DNA of 64,000 nt. It comes from Oscillospiraceae bacterium (GTDB lineage Bacteria > Bacillota > Clostridia > Oscillospirales > Ruminococcaceae). A program made the position numbers and the translations under genes. Below, piece by piece: positions 7,856-16,553 of the stretch (the first letter of the stretch is position 1; each line of letters begins with the position of its first letter). Location of the stretch: assembly GCA_024684395.1 (NCBI GenBank), contig JAIKWY010000044.1:1-64000 (forward strand), in the 5' to 3' direction. The notes under the pieces are model-generated. The model saw only the letters and a program-made list of their open reading frames with translations. It made no database searches and had not been told where the DNA came from.

Positions 7856-9013
7856 TCACTTGAACAGATCCTTCAGCTTATCAAAGAACCCCGTCCGCTT
7901 CTGGTAGTTCTTCTCGGTGAGGGATGCCTCGAAGGCTTCGAGCAGCTCCTTCTGCTTCTTGGAGAGGCTGCGGGGCACCTCGATGTAGAGCTGGACGATC
8001 TCGTCGCCGCGGCGATCCTGCTGGAGGTACTTGATGCCCTTGCCCTTGAGACGGTGCTTGGCGCCGTTCTGGGTGCCCTCCGGGATGGAGATCTTGGCAT
8101 TGCCGTCGATGGTCGGTACCTCGATCTCGCCGCCCATGACCGCCTGTGCATAGGTGATCGGCACCTCGCAGTGTACGTCAAAGCCGTCACGGGTGAAGAT
8201 CGGATGCGGACGGATGCTCACGCTGACATTCAGATTGCCTGCCGGTCCTCCGTTGATGCCGCTGTCGCCCTCACCGGGCACACGCAGTACCTGTCCCTCG
8301 TTGATACCGGCGGGGATGTTGATGTTCACACGCTTCTGCACCTTGACACGACCCTGACCGTGGCACTTCTGGCAGGGGCTCTTGATGACCGTGCCCTTGC
8401 CGCCGCAGTGGTTGCAGGGACGGGTCGAGGAGATCGCTCCGATGGGGGTCTGCTGCATATGCTTGACCGAGCCTCTGCCGTGGCAGTCCGGGCAGATCTC
8501 TGCCTGGGTACCCGGCTCGGCACCGGTGCCGTTGCAGGAAGTGCAGCGCTCCTGATGGGTGATGCTCATCTCCTGCGCCTTGCCCTGACATGCCTCCATG
8601 AAGCTGATGCTGATGTTATAGTTGATGTCACGTCCCTTGCGGGGGGCATTTGCCGTGTTTGCGCGTGCCGTGCCGCCGCCCATGCCGCCGCCGAAAATGC
8701 CGCTGAACAGGCTGTCGAAGATATCGCCCATATCGGCGCTGTAGCCGCCCGGGAAGCCGCCGCCGAAGCCGCCGAAGCCTTCCTCCATGCCCTCATGACC
8801 GAACTGGTCATAGCGCTGGCGCTTCTCCGGATCGGACAGGACGCTGTATGCCTCATTGATCTCCTTCATCTTCTCTTCGCATTCTTCCACCTTGTCCGGA
8901 TGAAGGTCGGGGTGGTTCTCTCGTGCCATTTTGCGGTATGCCTTCTTTATCTCGTCCTCGCTGGCACCACGCTGCAAACCCAGCACTTCGTAATAATCTC
9001 GCTTATCAGCCAT
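7856..9013 (-). CDS. dnaJ: Chaperone protein DnaJ
   Basis: DnaJ is the Hsp40 co-chaperone that stimulates DnaK ATPase. In 385 aa it has the J domain with HPD (ENHPDLHPDK), the Gly/Phe linker (GGFGGGFPGG), four zinc-binding CxxCxGxG repeats (CTSCNGTG, CPDCHGRG, CNHCGGKG, CQKCHGQG) and the C-terminal substrate domains. The MADKRDYYEVLG start matches the family. The ribosome site AAAGGAG lies 24 nt upstream, with a small GC hairpin between; an in-frame ATG at 9019 is a close alternative. It is last in the CIRCE operon. Confidence 0.96.
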   Translation of the reverse strand: MADKRDYYEVLGLQRGASEDEIKKAYRKMARENHPDLHPDKVEECEEKMKEINEAYSVLSDPEKRQRYDQFGHEGMEEGFGGFGGGFPGGYSADMGDIFDSLFSGIFGGGMGGGTARANTANAPRKGRDINYNISISFMEACQGKAQEMSITHQERCTSCNGTGAEPGTQAEICPDCHGRGSVKHMQQTPIGAISSTRPCNHCGGKGTVIKSPCQKCHGQGRVKVQKRVNINIPAGINEGQVLRVPGEGDSGINGGPAGNLNVSVSIRPHPIFTRDGFDVHCEVPITYAQAVMGGEIEVPTIDGNAKISIPEGTQNGAKHRLKGKGIKYLQQDRRGDEIVQLYIEVPRSLSKKQKELLEAFEASLTEKNYQKRTGFFDKLKDLFK

Positions 9014-9015
9014 AC

Positions 9016-9040
9016 GCATTCGCCGCCGGAGCGGCACTCC
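9016..9040 (-). promoter_or_regulatory. Hairpin between the dnaJ ribosome site and start codon
   Basis: On the minus strand AAAGGAGT is followed by GCCGC-TCCG-GCGGC, then GA and ATGCGTATG. The 5-bp stem with a UCCG loop may bring the distant Shine-Dalgarno close to the start, or modulate initiation. This is inference from sequence only. Confidence 0.5.
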
Positions 9041-9104
9041 TTTCATTTACAGCAGACGCTGCATGGTGAGGGTTTTTGCTCCCCCACTTCTTTTTTTCTA
9101 TCAG

Positions 9105-9151
9105 ATACGGCTATGGGGGCAGAGTGAGTCTGCCCCTATATATAGCCGTAT
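9105..9151 (-). promoter_or_regulatory. Long stem-loop between dnaK and dnaJ
   Basis: An inverted repeat ATACGGCTAT...ATAGCCGTAT encloses GGGGCAGA / TCTGCCCC with a GTGAG loop. It is the only large structure in the dnaK-dnaJ gap. It could be an RNA processing or partial termination element that keeps DnaJ below DnaK. No strong T tract follows on the minus strand. Confidence 0.6.
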
Positions 9152-9163
9152 ATTAAGCTTTTC

Positions 9164-11026
9164 TTATGCCTCAGTGAAGTCAGTGTCGATCACGTCGTCA
9201 TCGCCGTTGCCGTTGTTGAACTGCTCCTGCTCGGTGAAGTCTGCCGCACCGTTTGCGCCCATACCTGCGCCCATGCCCGGCTGACCTGCGCCCGGCTGTG
9301 CATAGATCTTGGAGCCGACATCCATCAGCACCTTCTGGAGCTCGTCCATCTTGGTCTTCATAGCCTCGGTGTCGTTGGCGTCGATCGCATTCTGGAGCTC
9401 GGAGCTCTTTGCACGTACCGCAGCCTGATCGCCCTCGGAGACCTTGTCGCCCAGTTCCTTCAGGGTGTTCTCGCTCTGGAGCACCATATTCTCAGCCTGG
9501 TTCTTGGTCTCGACTTCCTCACGGCGCTTCTTGTCTTCCTCAGCGTAAGCCTCTGCCTCCTTGACAGCCTTCTCGATGTCCTCCTTGGACATGTTGGTGG
9601 AAGCGGTGATGGAGATCTGCTGCTCCTTGCCGGTGCCGAGATCCTTTGCGGATACGTGTACGATACCGTTTCTGTCGATATCGAAGGTAACTTCGATTCT
9701 CGGAACGCCTCTCATTGCCGGTGCGATGCCGTCCAGACGGAAGGTACCGAGCTGCTTGTTGTCACGGGCAAACTCACGCTCACCCTGGAGCACGTTGATG
9801 TCAACTGCCGGCTGGTTGTCAGCGTAGGTGGAGAATACCTCGGACTTCTTGGTCGGGATGGTGGTATTTCTCGGGATCATCTTGGTGCAGACGCCGCCTG
9901 CGGTCTCGATACCGAGAGACAGCGGAGTAACGTCGAGGAGCATCAGGCCTTCCTTGACATCGCCGCCGAGCACGCCGCCCTGGAGTGCTGCGCCGAGCGC
10001 TACGCACTCATCCGGGTTGATGCCCTTGAACGGATCCTTGCCGATGAGCTTCTTGACAGCTTCCTGAACTGCCGGGATTCTGGAAGAACCGCCGACCATG
10101 AGCACCTTATCCAGCTCGGAAGCGCTCATGCCGGAATCCTCGAGAGCCTGACGTACCGGACCCATCGTAGCCTGTACGAGGTCAGCGGTCAGCTCATTGA
10201 ACTTTGCCTGAGAAATGGTCATATCGAGGTGCTTCGGGCCGGAAGCATCTGCGGTGATGAACGGCAGGTTGATGTTGGCAGTCGGGGTGGAGGACAGCTC
10301 GATCTTTGCCTTCTCTGCTGCATCCTTCAGACGCTGCATCACCATCTTGTCGGTGGACAGGTCAATGCCGTTCTCCTTGCGGAACTCATCGACCATCCAG
10401 TTGATGATGCGCTGGTCGAAATCGTCGCCGCCGAGGTGGTTGTTACCTGCGGTAGCGATTACCTGCTGGTAACCCTCGCCCATCTCGATGATGGATACAT
10501 CGAAGGTACCGCCGCCGAGGTCGTATACCATGACCTTCTGGTCCTCTTCCTTGTCGATACCGTAGGACAGAGCAGCTGCGGTCGGCTCGTTGATGATACG
10601 CTTTACGACCAGACCTGCGATCTGACCAGCATCCTTGGTCGCCTGACGCTGTGCATCGGTGAAGTATGCCGGAACGGTGATAACTGCCTCGTTGACAGTC
10701 TCGCCGAGGTATGCCTCTGCATCAGCCTTGAGCTTCTGGAGGATCATAGCGGAGATCTCCTGCGGGGTGTACTTCTTGCCGTCGATCTCTACCTTGTAGC
10801 TGCTGCCCATGTGGCGCTTGATGGAGCTGATGGTTCTGTCGGGGTTGGTGATCGCCTGGTTCTTGGCGACCTTGCCGACCAGACGCTCGCCGGTCTTGGA
10901 GAATGCCACAACGGACGGCGTGGTTCTTGCGCCCTCTGCGTTGGTGATAACGACTGCGTTACCGCCCTCAACAACGGCTACACAGGAATTGGTAGTACCC
11001 AGGTCAATACCGATAATTTTGCTCAT
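9164..11026 (-). CDS. dnaK: Chaperone protein DnaK (Hsp70)
   Basis: This is the ATP-driven Hsp70 foldase, 620 aa. The ATPase domain starts [16 protein letters not shown] and includes the [10 protein letters not shown] and [10 protein letters not shown] motifs. The substrate domain ([14 protein letters not shown]) and helical lid follow, and the tail is Gly/Ala-rich and acidic ([12 protein letters not shown]), as is usual in Firmicutes. The ribosome site is AGAAAGGAAG. It lies third in the hrcA operon, with a 286-bp hairpin-rich gap before it. Confidence 0.98.
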   Translation of the reverse strand: MSKIIGIDLGTTNSCVAVVEGGNAVVITNAEGARTTPSVVAFSKTGERLVGKVAKNQAITNPDRTISSIKRHMGSSYKVEIDGKKYTPQEISAMILQKLKADAEAYLGETVNEAVITVPAYFTDAQRQATKDAGQIAGLVVKRIINEPTAAALSYGIDKEEDQKVMVYDLGGGTFDVSIIEMGEGYQQVIATAGNNHLGGDDFDQRIINWMVDEFRKENGIDLSTDKMVMQRLKDAAEKAKIELSSTPTANINLPFITADASGPKHLDMTISQAKFNELTADLVQATMGPVRQALEDSGMSASELDKVLMVGGSSRIPAVQEAVKKLIGKDPFKGINPDECVALGAALQGGVLGGDVKEGLMLLDVTPLSLGIETAGGVCTKMIPRNTTIPTKKSEVFSTYADNQPAVDINVLQGEREFARDNKQLGTFRLDGIAPAMRGVPRIEVTFDIDRNGIVHVSAKDLGTGKEQQISITASTNMSKEDIEKAVKEAEAYAEEDKKRREEVETKNQAENMVLQSENTLKELGDKVSEGDQAAVRAKSSELQNAIDANDTEAMKTKMDELQKVLMDVGSKIYAQPGAGQPGMGAGMGANGAADFTEQEQFNNGNGDDDVIDTDFTEA

Positions 11027-11312
11027 GATGAATCTTCCTTTCTATATTTATCTTTAGTTGATAAAGTTTTCTGAGAGTGGGGCACCCGTTCGCTTCGCTC
11101 CGGGTGCTTGGGGAGGACGGGGCTGCGCCCTGCGACCCCTTTTCAGGGGCTCCGCCCCTGAGACCCCGTTTGTATAACAGGGTGTTTACATTAGTTAAGG
11201 TGCTGTGCCTTTTCAGGAGCTCTGCCCCTGTGACCCGTTTTAACGGGATAGGCAGCTTTCGGTCAGATGCCGTTGTGCATCGGGCTGCGATCTGCCGCCC
11301 TGTTTCTAACCA
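11027..11312. repeat. Hairpin-rich gap between grpE and dnaK
   Basis: The 286 bp contain several GC inverted repeats: CACCCG...CGGGTG near 11087-11113, AGGGGC...GCCCCT near 11145-11160, and CGTTTTAACG-like sequence near 11240. A second, diverged AGGAGCTCTGCCCCTG copy follows. No ORF or clear promoter was found. The spacing is unusually large for this operon; the DNA resembles the GC-rich hairpin repeats elsewhere in the window. Confidence 0.55.
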
Positions 11313-11894
11313 CTAACTGCTCACCGCCACCATTGCGGGACGGATCAGGCGATCCTTGAGCATGTAGCCCTTCTGGAATACCTCGCAGACGGTGTTCTCC
11401 GGGAATTCCTCAGTCGCCTCAGCCTGCTTGATGGCGTGGTGGATGTTCGGATCAAACTCGGCGCCGAGCGCTTCAAGCTCCGTGACGCCTGCCTTTTCGA
11501 GGAAATTCCGCAGCTGCGTCAGGATCATGACCATGCCGGAATGATACTGCTCATCCGTACACGGTGCCTCCACGGCACGCTCGAAATTGTCCACCACCGG
11601 GAGCAGCTCGCCGATGCAGCGTGCAGTCGCATCGCTGTAGGCCTCCAGCTTCTCCTTGGCGGTACGCTTCCGGAAGTTGTCGAACTCCGCAAACAGCCGC
11701 AGATAGCGTTCACGCTCCTGCTCGAGTGCTTCGTTCGCATCCTCCTCCGGTTCCTCGTCATCCTCAGCAGCCTCATCATCTTCGTCAAAGTCTGTTTCGT
11801 CTGTCTCCTCGATCTCCTCCGGATCCTCTGCTGTTTCTTCTGCCGAAGTTTTCTCCTCCAGCTCATCATCACGCAGTGTATCCTGTTCTGCCAT
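11313..11894 (-). CDS. grpE: GrpE nucleotide exchange factor
   Basis: GrpE releases ADP from DnaK. The 193-aa protein has a very acidic N-terminal extension (about residues 10-55), a long coiled coil (ALEQERERYLRLFAEFDNFRKRT) and the C-terminal beta domain with the family pattern FDPNIHHAI and VFQKGYMLKDRLIRPAMV. The ribosome site is AAAGGGGTG. It starts 6 nt after the hrcA stop. Confidence 0.96.
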   Translation of the reverse strand: MAEQDTLRDDELEEKTSAEETAEDPEEIEETDETDFDEDDEAAEDDEEPEEDANEALEQERERYLRLFAEFDNFRKRTAKEKLEAYSDATARCIGELLPVVDNFERAVEAPCTDEQYHSGMVMILTQLRNFLEKAGVTELEALGAEFDPNIHHAIKQAEATEEFPENTVCEVFQKGYMLKDRLIRPAMVAVSS

Positions 11895-11900
11895 TGGGAT

Positions 11901-12956
11901 TCACCCCTTTCTGTTCTCTTCGCCCTGCGTGTCCGCCGGGGGTTCTTCACCCTCTTCGGAGATCAGGTCGGTGATCTTCTGAGAAAAATACTCTAAATAT
12001 GGTATCACCTTCGCATAATCGAGCCGCATCGGACCGATCACGCCAAGGGAGCCTACATTTTTGCCGCCCTTGTGGAATTTGGAAACGATCATGCTGGAAT
12101 TGCCGATGACAAAGCTCCCGCCGTCCTCACCGAACATGACCCGGATGCCGCTGAACGAATCGTCCAGGAGCCTTACCAGCTCCTCCTTGTGCTCAATGAA
12201 GCGGACGATCTCCATTTTATCCAGATCCTCGCAGGAGAACAGGTTCTTCTCGCCGCTGAAGGTCAGTGCATGCTGCTGGAGGTCTCTCGACAGTTCCAGG
12301 ATGCCCTGTACCAGCGGCGCCATCGTCATCATATAAGCGCCCATCGCCGCCGCCAGGTCTGCCATCCGTTCATCGGACAGCTCCGCAACGGAGACACCCT
12401 CGAGATGCTCGGCCAGGTAATCCGAGAACATGCTGAGCTGCTCGTTCGTGAGATCGAACTCCAGCCGGCAGGCCTTGTTCTTGATCGCGCCGCCCGAGGT
12501 GATGAGCAGCACCACATACACACGCTTGCCCGCCGGGATGACCTCCACCTTGGAGATGACCGAGAACTTCGGCGAAAAGTCCGAGACGACCGCAGCGCAC
12601 TGCGTCAGCTCGGCGAGCGCCGTCGTGGCGTTCTGGATGAGCAGCTCGCCCGTCATGGGTCCCTGCTCCGCAAGCATATTGTCGAGCCGCTCCCGCTCCG
12701 AATCGGGGAGGGCTGGGGGTGTCATGATCTTTTCAATATACAGCCGGTATCCGCTGATCGTCGGGACTCTGCCGGCGGAGGTATGCGGCTGCTCAAGAAA
12801 GCCAAGCTGTTCAAGCATCGCCATATCGTTCCGGACAGTTGCGGCAGATACGCCGATCCCCGGCAGATTGGCAATGACCTTGGAGCCCACAGGCTCACCG
12901 GTACGCACATACTCCTCCACCACGGCCGCCAGGATCTTCAGCTTCCGCTCATTCAA
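11901..12956 (-). CDS. hrcA: Heat-inducible transcription repressor HrcA
   Basis: HrcA binds CIRCE and represses the class I heat-shock operon. The N-terminal winged helix includes LNERKLKILAAVVEEYV and SAATVRNDMAMLEQLG, with SAGRVPTISGYRLYI next; the C-terminal domain is the usual GAF-like region. A TTG start at 12956 is chosen because AAAGGGGAG lies 8 nt upstream and the product (351 aa) then begins at the family's normal start. An open frame continues upstream through the CIRCE site but has no ribosome site. Confidence 0.95.
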   Translation of the reverse strand: MNERKLKILAAVVEEYVRTGEPVGSKVIANLPGIGVSAATVRNDMAMLEQLGFLEQPHTSAGRVPTISGYRLYIEKIMTPPALPDSERERLDNMLAEQGPMTGELLIQNATTALAELTQCAAVVSDFSPKFSVISKVEVIPAGKRVYVVLLITSGGAIKNKACRLEFDLTNEQLSMFSDYLAEHLEGVSVAELSDERMADLAAAMGAYMMTMAPLVQGILELSRDLQQHALTFSGEKNLFSCEDLDKMEIVRFIEHKEELVRLLDDSFSGIRVMFGEDGGSFVIGNSSMIVSKFHKGGKNVGSLGVIGPMRLDYAKVIPYLEYFSQKITDLISEEGEEPPADTQGEENRKG

Positions 12957-12997
12957 AGGAATACGCTCCCCTTTCTGGCAGTCATTGTTTGGAAGTG

Positions 12998-13024
12998 TTA
13001 GCACTCCAACTCCCTGAGTGCTAA
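12998..13024. promoter_or_regulatory. CIRCE operator
   Basis: A perfect TTAGCACTC-N9-GAGTGCTAA inverted repeat, the canonical HrcA binding site, just downstream of the -10 box and about 40 bp before hrcA. It implies autoregulation and heat induction of the whole operon. Confidence 0.98.
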
Positions 13025-13028
13025 GTTT

Positions 13029-13057
13029 AGTGTACCACCTTTTTACCACGATGTCAA
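13029..13057 (-). promoter_or_regulatory. Promoter of hrcA-grpE-dnaK-dnaJ
   Basis: TTGACA (13057-13052), a 17-bp spacer and TACACT (13034-13029) on the minus strand; CIRCE begins 5 bp downstream of the -10. Confidence 0.9.
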
Positions 13058-13148
13058 GAGGATTCTGTATTTTTGTCATTTTCAACAAAAAGGGCGCTTT
13101 ATCCTGCCGGATAATGCACAAAGGAAACGCTGCGATCCCGGTTTTTGC

Positions 13149-13177
13149 TTGACAACGGCGCACCGTCCCGCTATAAT
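13149..13177 (+). promoter_or_regulatory. Promoter of the PrsW-like gene
   Basis: TTGACA (13149-13154), a 17-bp spacer and TATAAT (13172-13177), a perfect consensus, 36 bp before the start codon. Confidence 0.9.
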
Positions 13178-13212
13178 GACAGTAATACTATATTGTATCA
13201 GGAGGGCTCTCT

Positions 13213-13920
13213 ATGACGTTTCTCTTTCCGCTGACTGCAGTCGCCGCTGCCTTGTTCCTGCTTTGTATCGGACGGTTCCTGATCGGCAAGCCGTTCCGTG
13301 TCCCGTGGAAGCGTCTCTTTCTGTGGCTGCTGTCCGGTGTGCTCTCTGCGATCCCGGTCGTGCTGATCCAGATGCCGATCGCTGCGCTTCTGGCAAATTA
13401 TCTGACGCCGGATACCATCCCTTACGGCTTCGTCACAGGTTTTCTGGTCGCCGCTCTGATCGAGGAGAGCATCAAGTTCCTCATTCTGCTGCTCTGGCTC
13501 CGGAAGGACGGCATGTGCCGCTGCACCTACGATCCCGTCCTTGCTGCCGCTGCCATTGCGGGCGGCTACGGTATGGTCGAGGGCGTTTTCGGCAAAACGC
13601 CGCTCCCACCGCTGTCGCCTGTCCTGCACATCTGCTTCACCGTTTTCATGGGGTTCTTCCTCGCAAAGGCAAAGCAGGCGCAGCTTGCCGGCAATACGCC
13701 CCGCAAAGTCATCTTTCTGATCCTGGCGCTGCTCATCCCCATTCTCCTGCACGGGTTCTATGATTTCCTCGGCATGAGCGGAGAGTTCCCGCATTCTACA
13801 GCGATCTATGTGCTGTACCTCCTGGCGCTGCCGTTCATCGCATTTCTGTTCGTCGTCAGCGCCGTTCACAGAAATGTGCCGCTTGCCCCGGCGCAGGGAT
13901 CTGATACGGCTGCACAGTAG
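13213..13920 (+). CDS. PrsW-family intramembrane metalloprotease
   Basis: The 235-aa protein has about six hydrophobic segments. The PrsW motifs lie inside the membrane: EExxK in ALIEESIKFLILLL (near residue 90) and HxxxD in ILLHGFYDFLG (near 180). PrsW in Bacillus cuts the anti-sigma factor RsiW; the substrate here is unknown and no sigma/anti-sigma pair is adjacent. The ribosome site is AGGAGGG. It has its own consensus promoter and diverges from the heat-shock operon. Confidence 0.85.
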   Translation: MTFLFPLTAVAAALFLLCIGRFLIGKPFRVPWKRLFLWLLSGVLSAIPVVLIQMPIAALLANYLTPDTIPYGFVTGFLVAALIEESIKFLILLLWLRKDGMCRCTYDPVLAAAAIAGGYGMVEGVFGKTPLPPLSPVLHICFTVFMGFFLAKAKQAQLAGNTPRKVIFLILALLIPILLHGFYDFLGMSGEFPHSTAIYVLYLLALPFIAFLFVVSAVHRNVPLAPAQGSDTAAQ

Positions 13921-13961
13921 CGTATCTCGCCGTCGTTCATGGTTATTTTACACATGCACTA

Positions 13962-13990
13962 TTGACATTCCAAAGACGCTATTGTATAAT
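13962..13990 (+). promoter_or_regulatory. Promoter of the EcsC-like gene
   Basis: TTGACA (13962-13967), a 17-bp spacer and TATAAT (13985-13990), 48 bp before the ATG. Confidence 0.9.
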
Positions 13991-14037
13991 TATCATATAC
14001 CAATAAAGGACATCCCCCAACGGAAAGGAGCATCATT

Positions 14038-14742
14038 ATGAGCGGACAGGCAACATTTGATATCGTAGAGGTCATCACCCAGGCATCGCAGCTGCCTCTG
14101 GTCAAAGTTGACCGGGAGGACTTCCTGCGCCGGGAGTTCGCCAATGCGAAATACAGCGCCCGGATCCCGTCGATCCTCAAATCCGGTCCCATCCAGGCGG
14201 GTATCTCCAAGGCGGATATCCGGAAGCATGCAGAGGGCGTGATCGCTTTCGAGACCTCGAAGGCGACAGGGATCTCCGCAGCAGCCGGCATCCCCGGCGG
14301 ACTTGCGATGATCGGCACCATCCCCGCCGACATGGTCAATTTCTATGGACATGTCCTGCGTGTGATCCAGAAGCTGATGTACCTCTACGGCTGGGAAGAC
14401 ATCAGCAATATGGACGAAGGCACCAAGAACATTTTCATCCTGTTCCTCGGTGCGATGTCCGGCGTGCAGGTCGCTGAAAAGGCGATCGGCGAGATCTGCA
14501 AGTCGGCTGCGGCAAAAGCCTCCAAAACGCTCGCCGCCAAGGCATTGACCAAGACCGTGCTGTATCCCATCGTCAAAAAGGTCTGCACCACGCTCGGCAT
14601 CAAGATGACGAAGGACATTTTCGCCAAGGGTGCTGCCAAGGTCATCCCGGGCATCGGCGCCGTCATCTCCGGCGGTCTGACGCTTGCCACCTTCCTGCCG
14701 ATGAGCCGCAAGCTGATGCGGGTGCTGGAAGAAAATTCGTAA
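14038..14742 (+). CDS. EcsC-like family protein, 234 aa
   Basis: The sequence has the Ala/Gly-rich amphipathic stretches and the AGIPGGLAMIGTIPADMVNFYGHVL-type core (near residues 80-110) that I associate with the EcsC-like family. A second Gly-rich segment (IPGIGAVISGGLTLATFLP) lies near the C terminus. Membrane association is likely; no catalytic motif is visible. The ribosome site is GAAAGGAG and a consensus promoter precedes it. The family call is by recollection of pattern, so moderate; the function is unknown. Confidence 0.65.
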   Translation: MSGQATFDIVEVITQASQLPLVKVDREDFLRREFANAKYSARIPSILKSGPIQAGISKADIRKHAEGVIAFETSKATGISAAAGIPGGLAMIGTIPADMVNFYGHVLRVIQKLMYLYGWEDISNMDEGTKNIFILFLGAMSGVQVAEKAIGEICKSAAAKASKTLAAKALTKTVLYPIVKKVCTTLGIKMTKDIFAKGAAKVIPGIGAVISGGLTLATFLPMSRKLMRVLEENS

Positions 14743-14754
14743 CAGCGCCCCCTC

Positions 14755-14783
14755 TTGACATTTCTGCGCTTTTCGTATATAAT
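14755..14783 (+). promoter_or_regulatory. Promoter of the T-box/cysS transcript
   Basis: TTGACA (14755-14760), a 17-bp spacer and TATAAT (14778-14783). Confidence 0.9.
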
Positions 14784-14789
14784 ATAGAA

Positions 14790-15017
14790 AAGCGTAGCAG
14801 TCAGAGTAGCATGGGACGGCTCCCCAGAGAGTGCCGGGTCGGTGAGACGGCATGAGCATCCCCTGTGAAGTGCGGCTGTCAGCTCCCGCAGGGAACCCGG
14901 TTCCCGGCAAGTATCTGCGGGCGTTCGCACGGCGTTAACGTGGCACCGTAAGCTTTCGGAGTGGAACAGCGTGATACACGTCTCCCTTGCGTCACAGCAG
15001 GGGAGATGTTTCTTTTT
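14790..15017 (+). promoter_or_regulatory. T-box riboswitch, tRNA-Cys specific
   Basis: The leader has a Stem I with AGAGAG and GGTGAGA elements (about 14825-14846) and a specifier TGC at 14871-14873 after GTGAAG, reading Cys. The T-box GGAGTGGAACAGCG is at 14958-14971. A terminator helix (CGTCTCCCTTGC pairing with GCAGGGGAGATG) is followed by TTTCTTTTT, ending at 15017. Uncharged tRNA-Cys should favour the antiterminator and switch on cysS, which fits the specifier. Confidence 0.92.
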
Positions 15018-15048
15018 CCGGAGACATATCAATAAGGAGGAACCAGCT

Positions 15049-16443
15049 ATGCTGCAAGTATTCAACACCCTCACGGGCAAGAAGGAAAATTTCGAGACGA
15101 TGGAGCCGAACAAGGTCCGCATGTACGTCTGCGGTCCGACCGTCTACAACTTCATCCACATCGGCAATGCCCGCCCGATCTGCGTCTTTGACGTATTCCG
15201 GCGCTTTCTGGAATACAGAGGCTACGATGTGACCTTTGTGCAGAATTATACCGATGTCAATGACAAGATCATCCGTCAGGCAGCGCAGGAGGGGCTCACC
15301 CCCGAGGCAACTGCCGAGAAGTACATCCATGAATATGAAACGGATGCCAACGGTCTGAACGTCCGTCCGGCGACGGTACACCCGAAGGTGTCGCTCTACA
15401 TCGACAAGATCATCGGCTTCATCCAGACCCTCATCGACAAGGGCTATGCCTACCAGGCAGAGGGCGATGTCTACTACCGTACCCGCAAGTTTGACGGCTA
15501 TGGCAAGCTCTCCGGGCAGTCTCTCGACGATCTGATCGCCGGCGCCCGTGTGGACATCAACGACATCAAGGAAGACCCGCTCGACTTTGCCCTCTGGAAG
15601 GGCTGCGGCACGGACGAGCAGCACTGGGATTCCCCGTGGGGACCGGGTCGTCCGGGCTGGCACATCGAGTGCTCCTGCATGGCAAAGGACACCCTCGGCG
15701 ACACCATCGACCTGCACTGCGGCGGTCATGACCTGATCTTCCCGCACCATGAGAATGAGATCGCCCAGTCCGAAGCCGCCAACGGCGTTCCCTTCTCCCA
15801 CTACTGGATGCACAACGGCCATATCAACGTGGATCACAAGAAGATGTCCAAGTCGCTGGGCAATTTCTTCCTGACCCGTGACGTTGCGGCGCAGTACGGC
15901 TATGAGGTCATCCGCTATCTGATGATCCAGGCACAGTACCGTGCGCCCATGAACTACACCGCCGACCTCCTCGATGCCTGCAAGGCGTCGCTGGACAGAC
16001 TGTACCAGTGCCGTGACACCGTGACCGCTGCCATCGGCAATGCCAAGTCCGGCAGCATCGCACCCGAAGCACAGGCTGTGTTCGACAAGGCAAGAGCAGA
16101 CTTCATCACCGCCCTCGAAGATGACCTCAACACCGCCGACGGTCTGACGGCTGTCTTTGAGCTGGTGCGTGAGCTGAACATCATGGCAGCCGATGCCAAT
16201 ACCTCGAAGGAGCAGCTCGAAGCCGGTCTTGCGGTATTCAACGAGCTGACCGGCGTGCTCGGTCTGCTGTATGAGCGCAAGGAGGATGCCATCCCGCAGG
16301 AGGTGCTCGACCTCGTGGAGCAGCGTGCCGCCGCCAGAAAGGCAAAGGATTTCGCAGAGGCAGACCGTCTCCGTGATGAGATCGCCAAGCTCGGCTACAG
16401 CGTCCGTGAGACCCGTCAGGGCGTGGAGATCAAGAAGTTGTAA
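15049..16443 (+). CDS. cysS: Cysteinyl-tRNA synthetase
   Basis: This class I synthetase (464 aa) charges tRNA-Cys. It has the zinc/cysteine pocket MYVCGPTVYN, a HIGH-type motif HIGN, the CSCMAKD...HCGGHDLIFPHHENE region and KMSKS (KKMSKSLGNFF). The C-terminal anticodon-binding helices end with AEADRLRDEIAKLGYSV, typical of the family. AAGGAGG lies 9 nt before the chosen ATG; longer readings run back into the T-box terminator and are rejected. Confidence 0.97.
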   Translation: MLQVFNTLTGKKENFETMEPNKVRMYVCGPTVYNFIHIGNARPICVFDVFRRFLEYRGYDVTFVQNYTDVNDKIIRQAAQEGLTPEATAEKYIHEYETDANGLNVRPATVHPKVSLYIDKIIGFIQTLIDKGYAYQAEGDVYYRTRKFDGYGKLSGQSLDDLIAGARVDINDIKEDPLDFALWKGCGTDEQHWDSPWGPGRPGWHIECSCMAKDTLGDTIDLHCGGHDLIFPHHENEIAQSEAANGVPFSHYWMHNGHINVDHKKMSKSLGNFFLTRDVAAQYGYEVIRYLMIQAQYRAPMNYTADLLDACKASLDRLYQCRDTVTAAIGNAKSGSIAPEAQAVFDKARADFITALEDDLNTADGLTAVFELVRELNIMAADANTSKEQLEAGLAVFNELTGVLGLLYERKEDAIPQEVLDLVEQRAAARKAKDFAEADRLRDEIAKLGYSVRETRQGVEIKKL

Positions 16444-16449
16444 GGTTTT

Positions 16450-16535
16450 TGTCGGCTATCGCCGACTTAGGAGGGGCTACTCGCCCCTCCTAAACCTCCC
16501 TCGGCAGGAGGCTGAGCCTCCTGCACCTGCATCTT
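16450..16535 (+). repeat. Palindromic intergenic repeat, family P, copy 2
   Basis: Three hairpins: GGCTATCGCC; AGGAGGGGCT...CGCCCCTCCT; and GCAGGAGGCT/AGCCTCCTGC, with the CACCTGCATCTT tail. It starts 6 nt after the cysS stop and fills the gap to the next gene. Confidence 0.85.
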
Positions 16536-16553
16536 ATTATAGAAGGAGCGTTT

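Noticed and set aside
7850-9127. 425-codon plus-strand frame opposite dnaJ
   Set aside because: Mirror frame of a strongly conserved gene; no ribosome site or recognisable domain.
9656-11074. 472-codon plus-strand frame opposite dnaK
   Set aside because: Antisense shadow of dnaK caused by biased codon use in high-GC DNA; no start signals.
12957-13163. Upstream extension of hrcA to 13163
   Set aside because: It would place CIRCE and the promoter inside the coding region; TTG 12956 has a good ribosome site and matches the family start.
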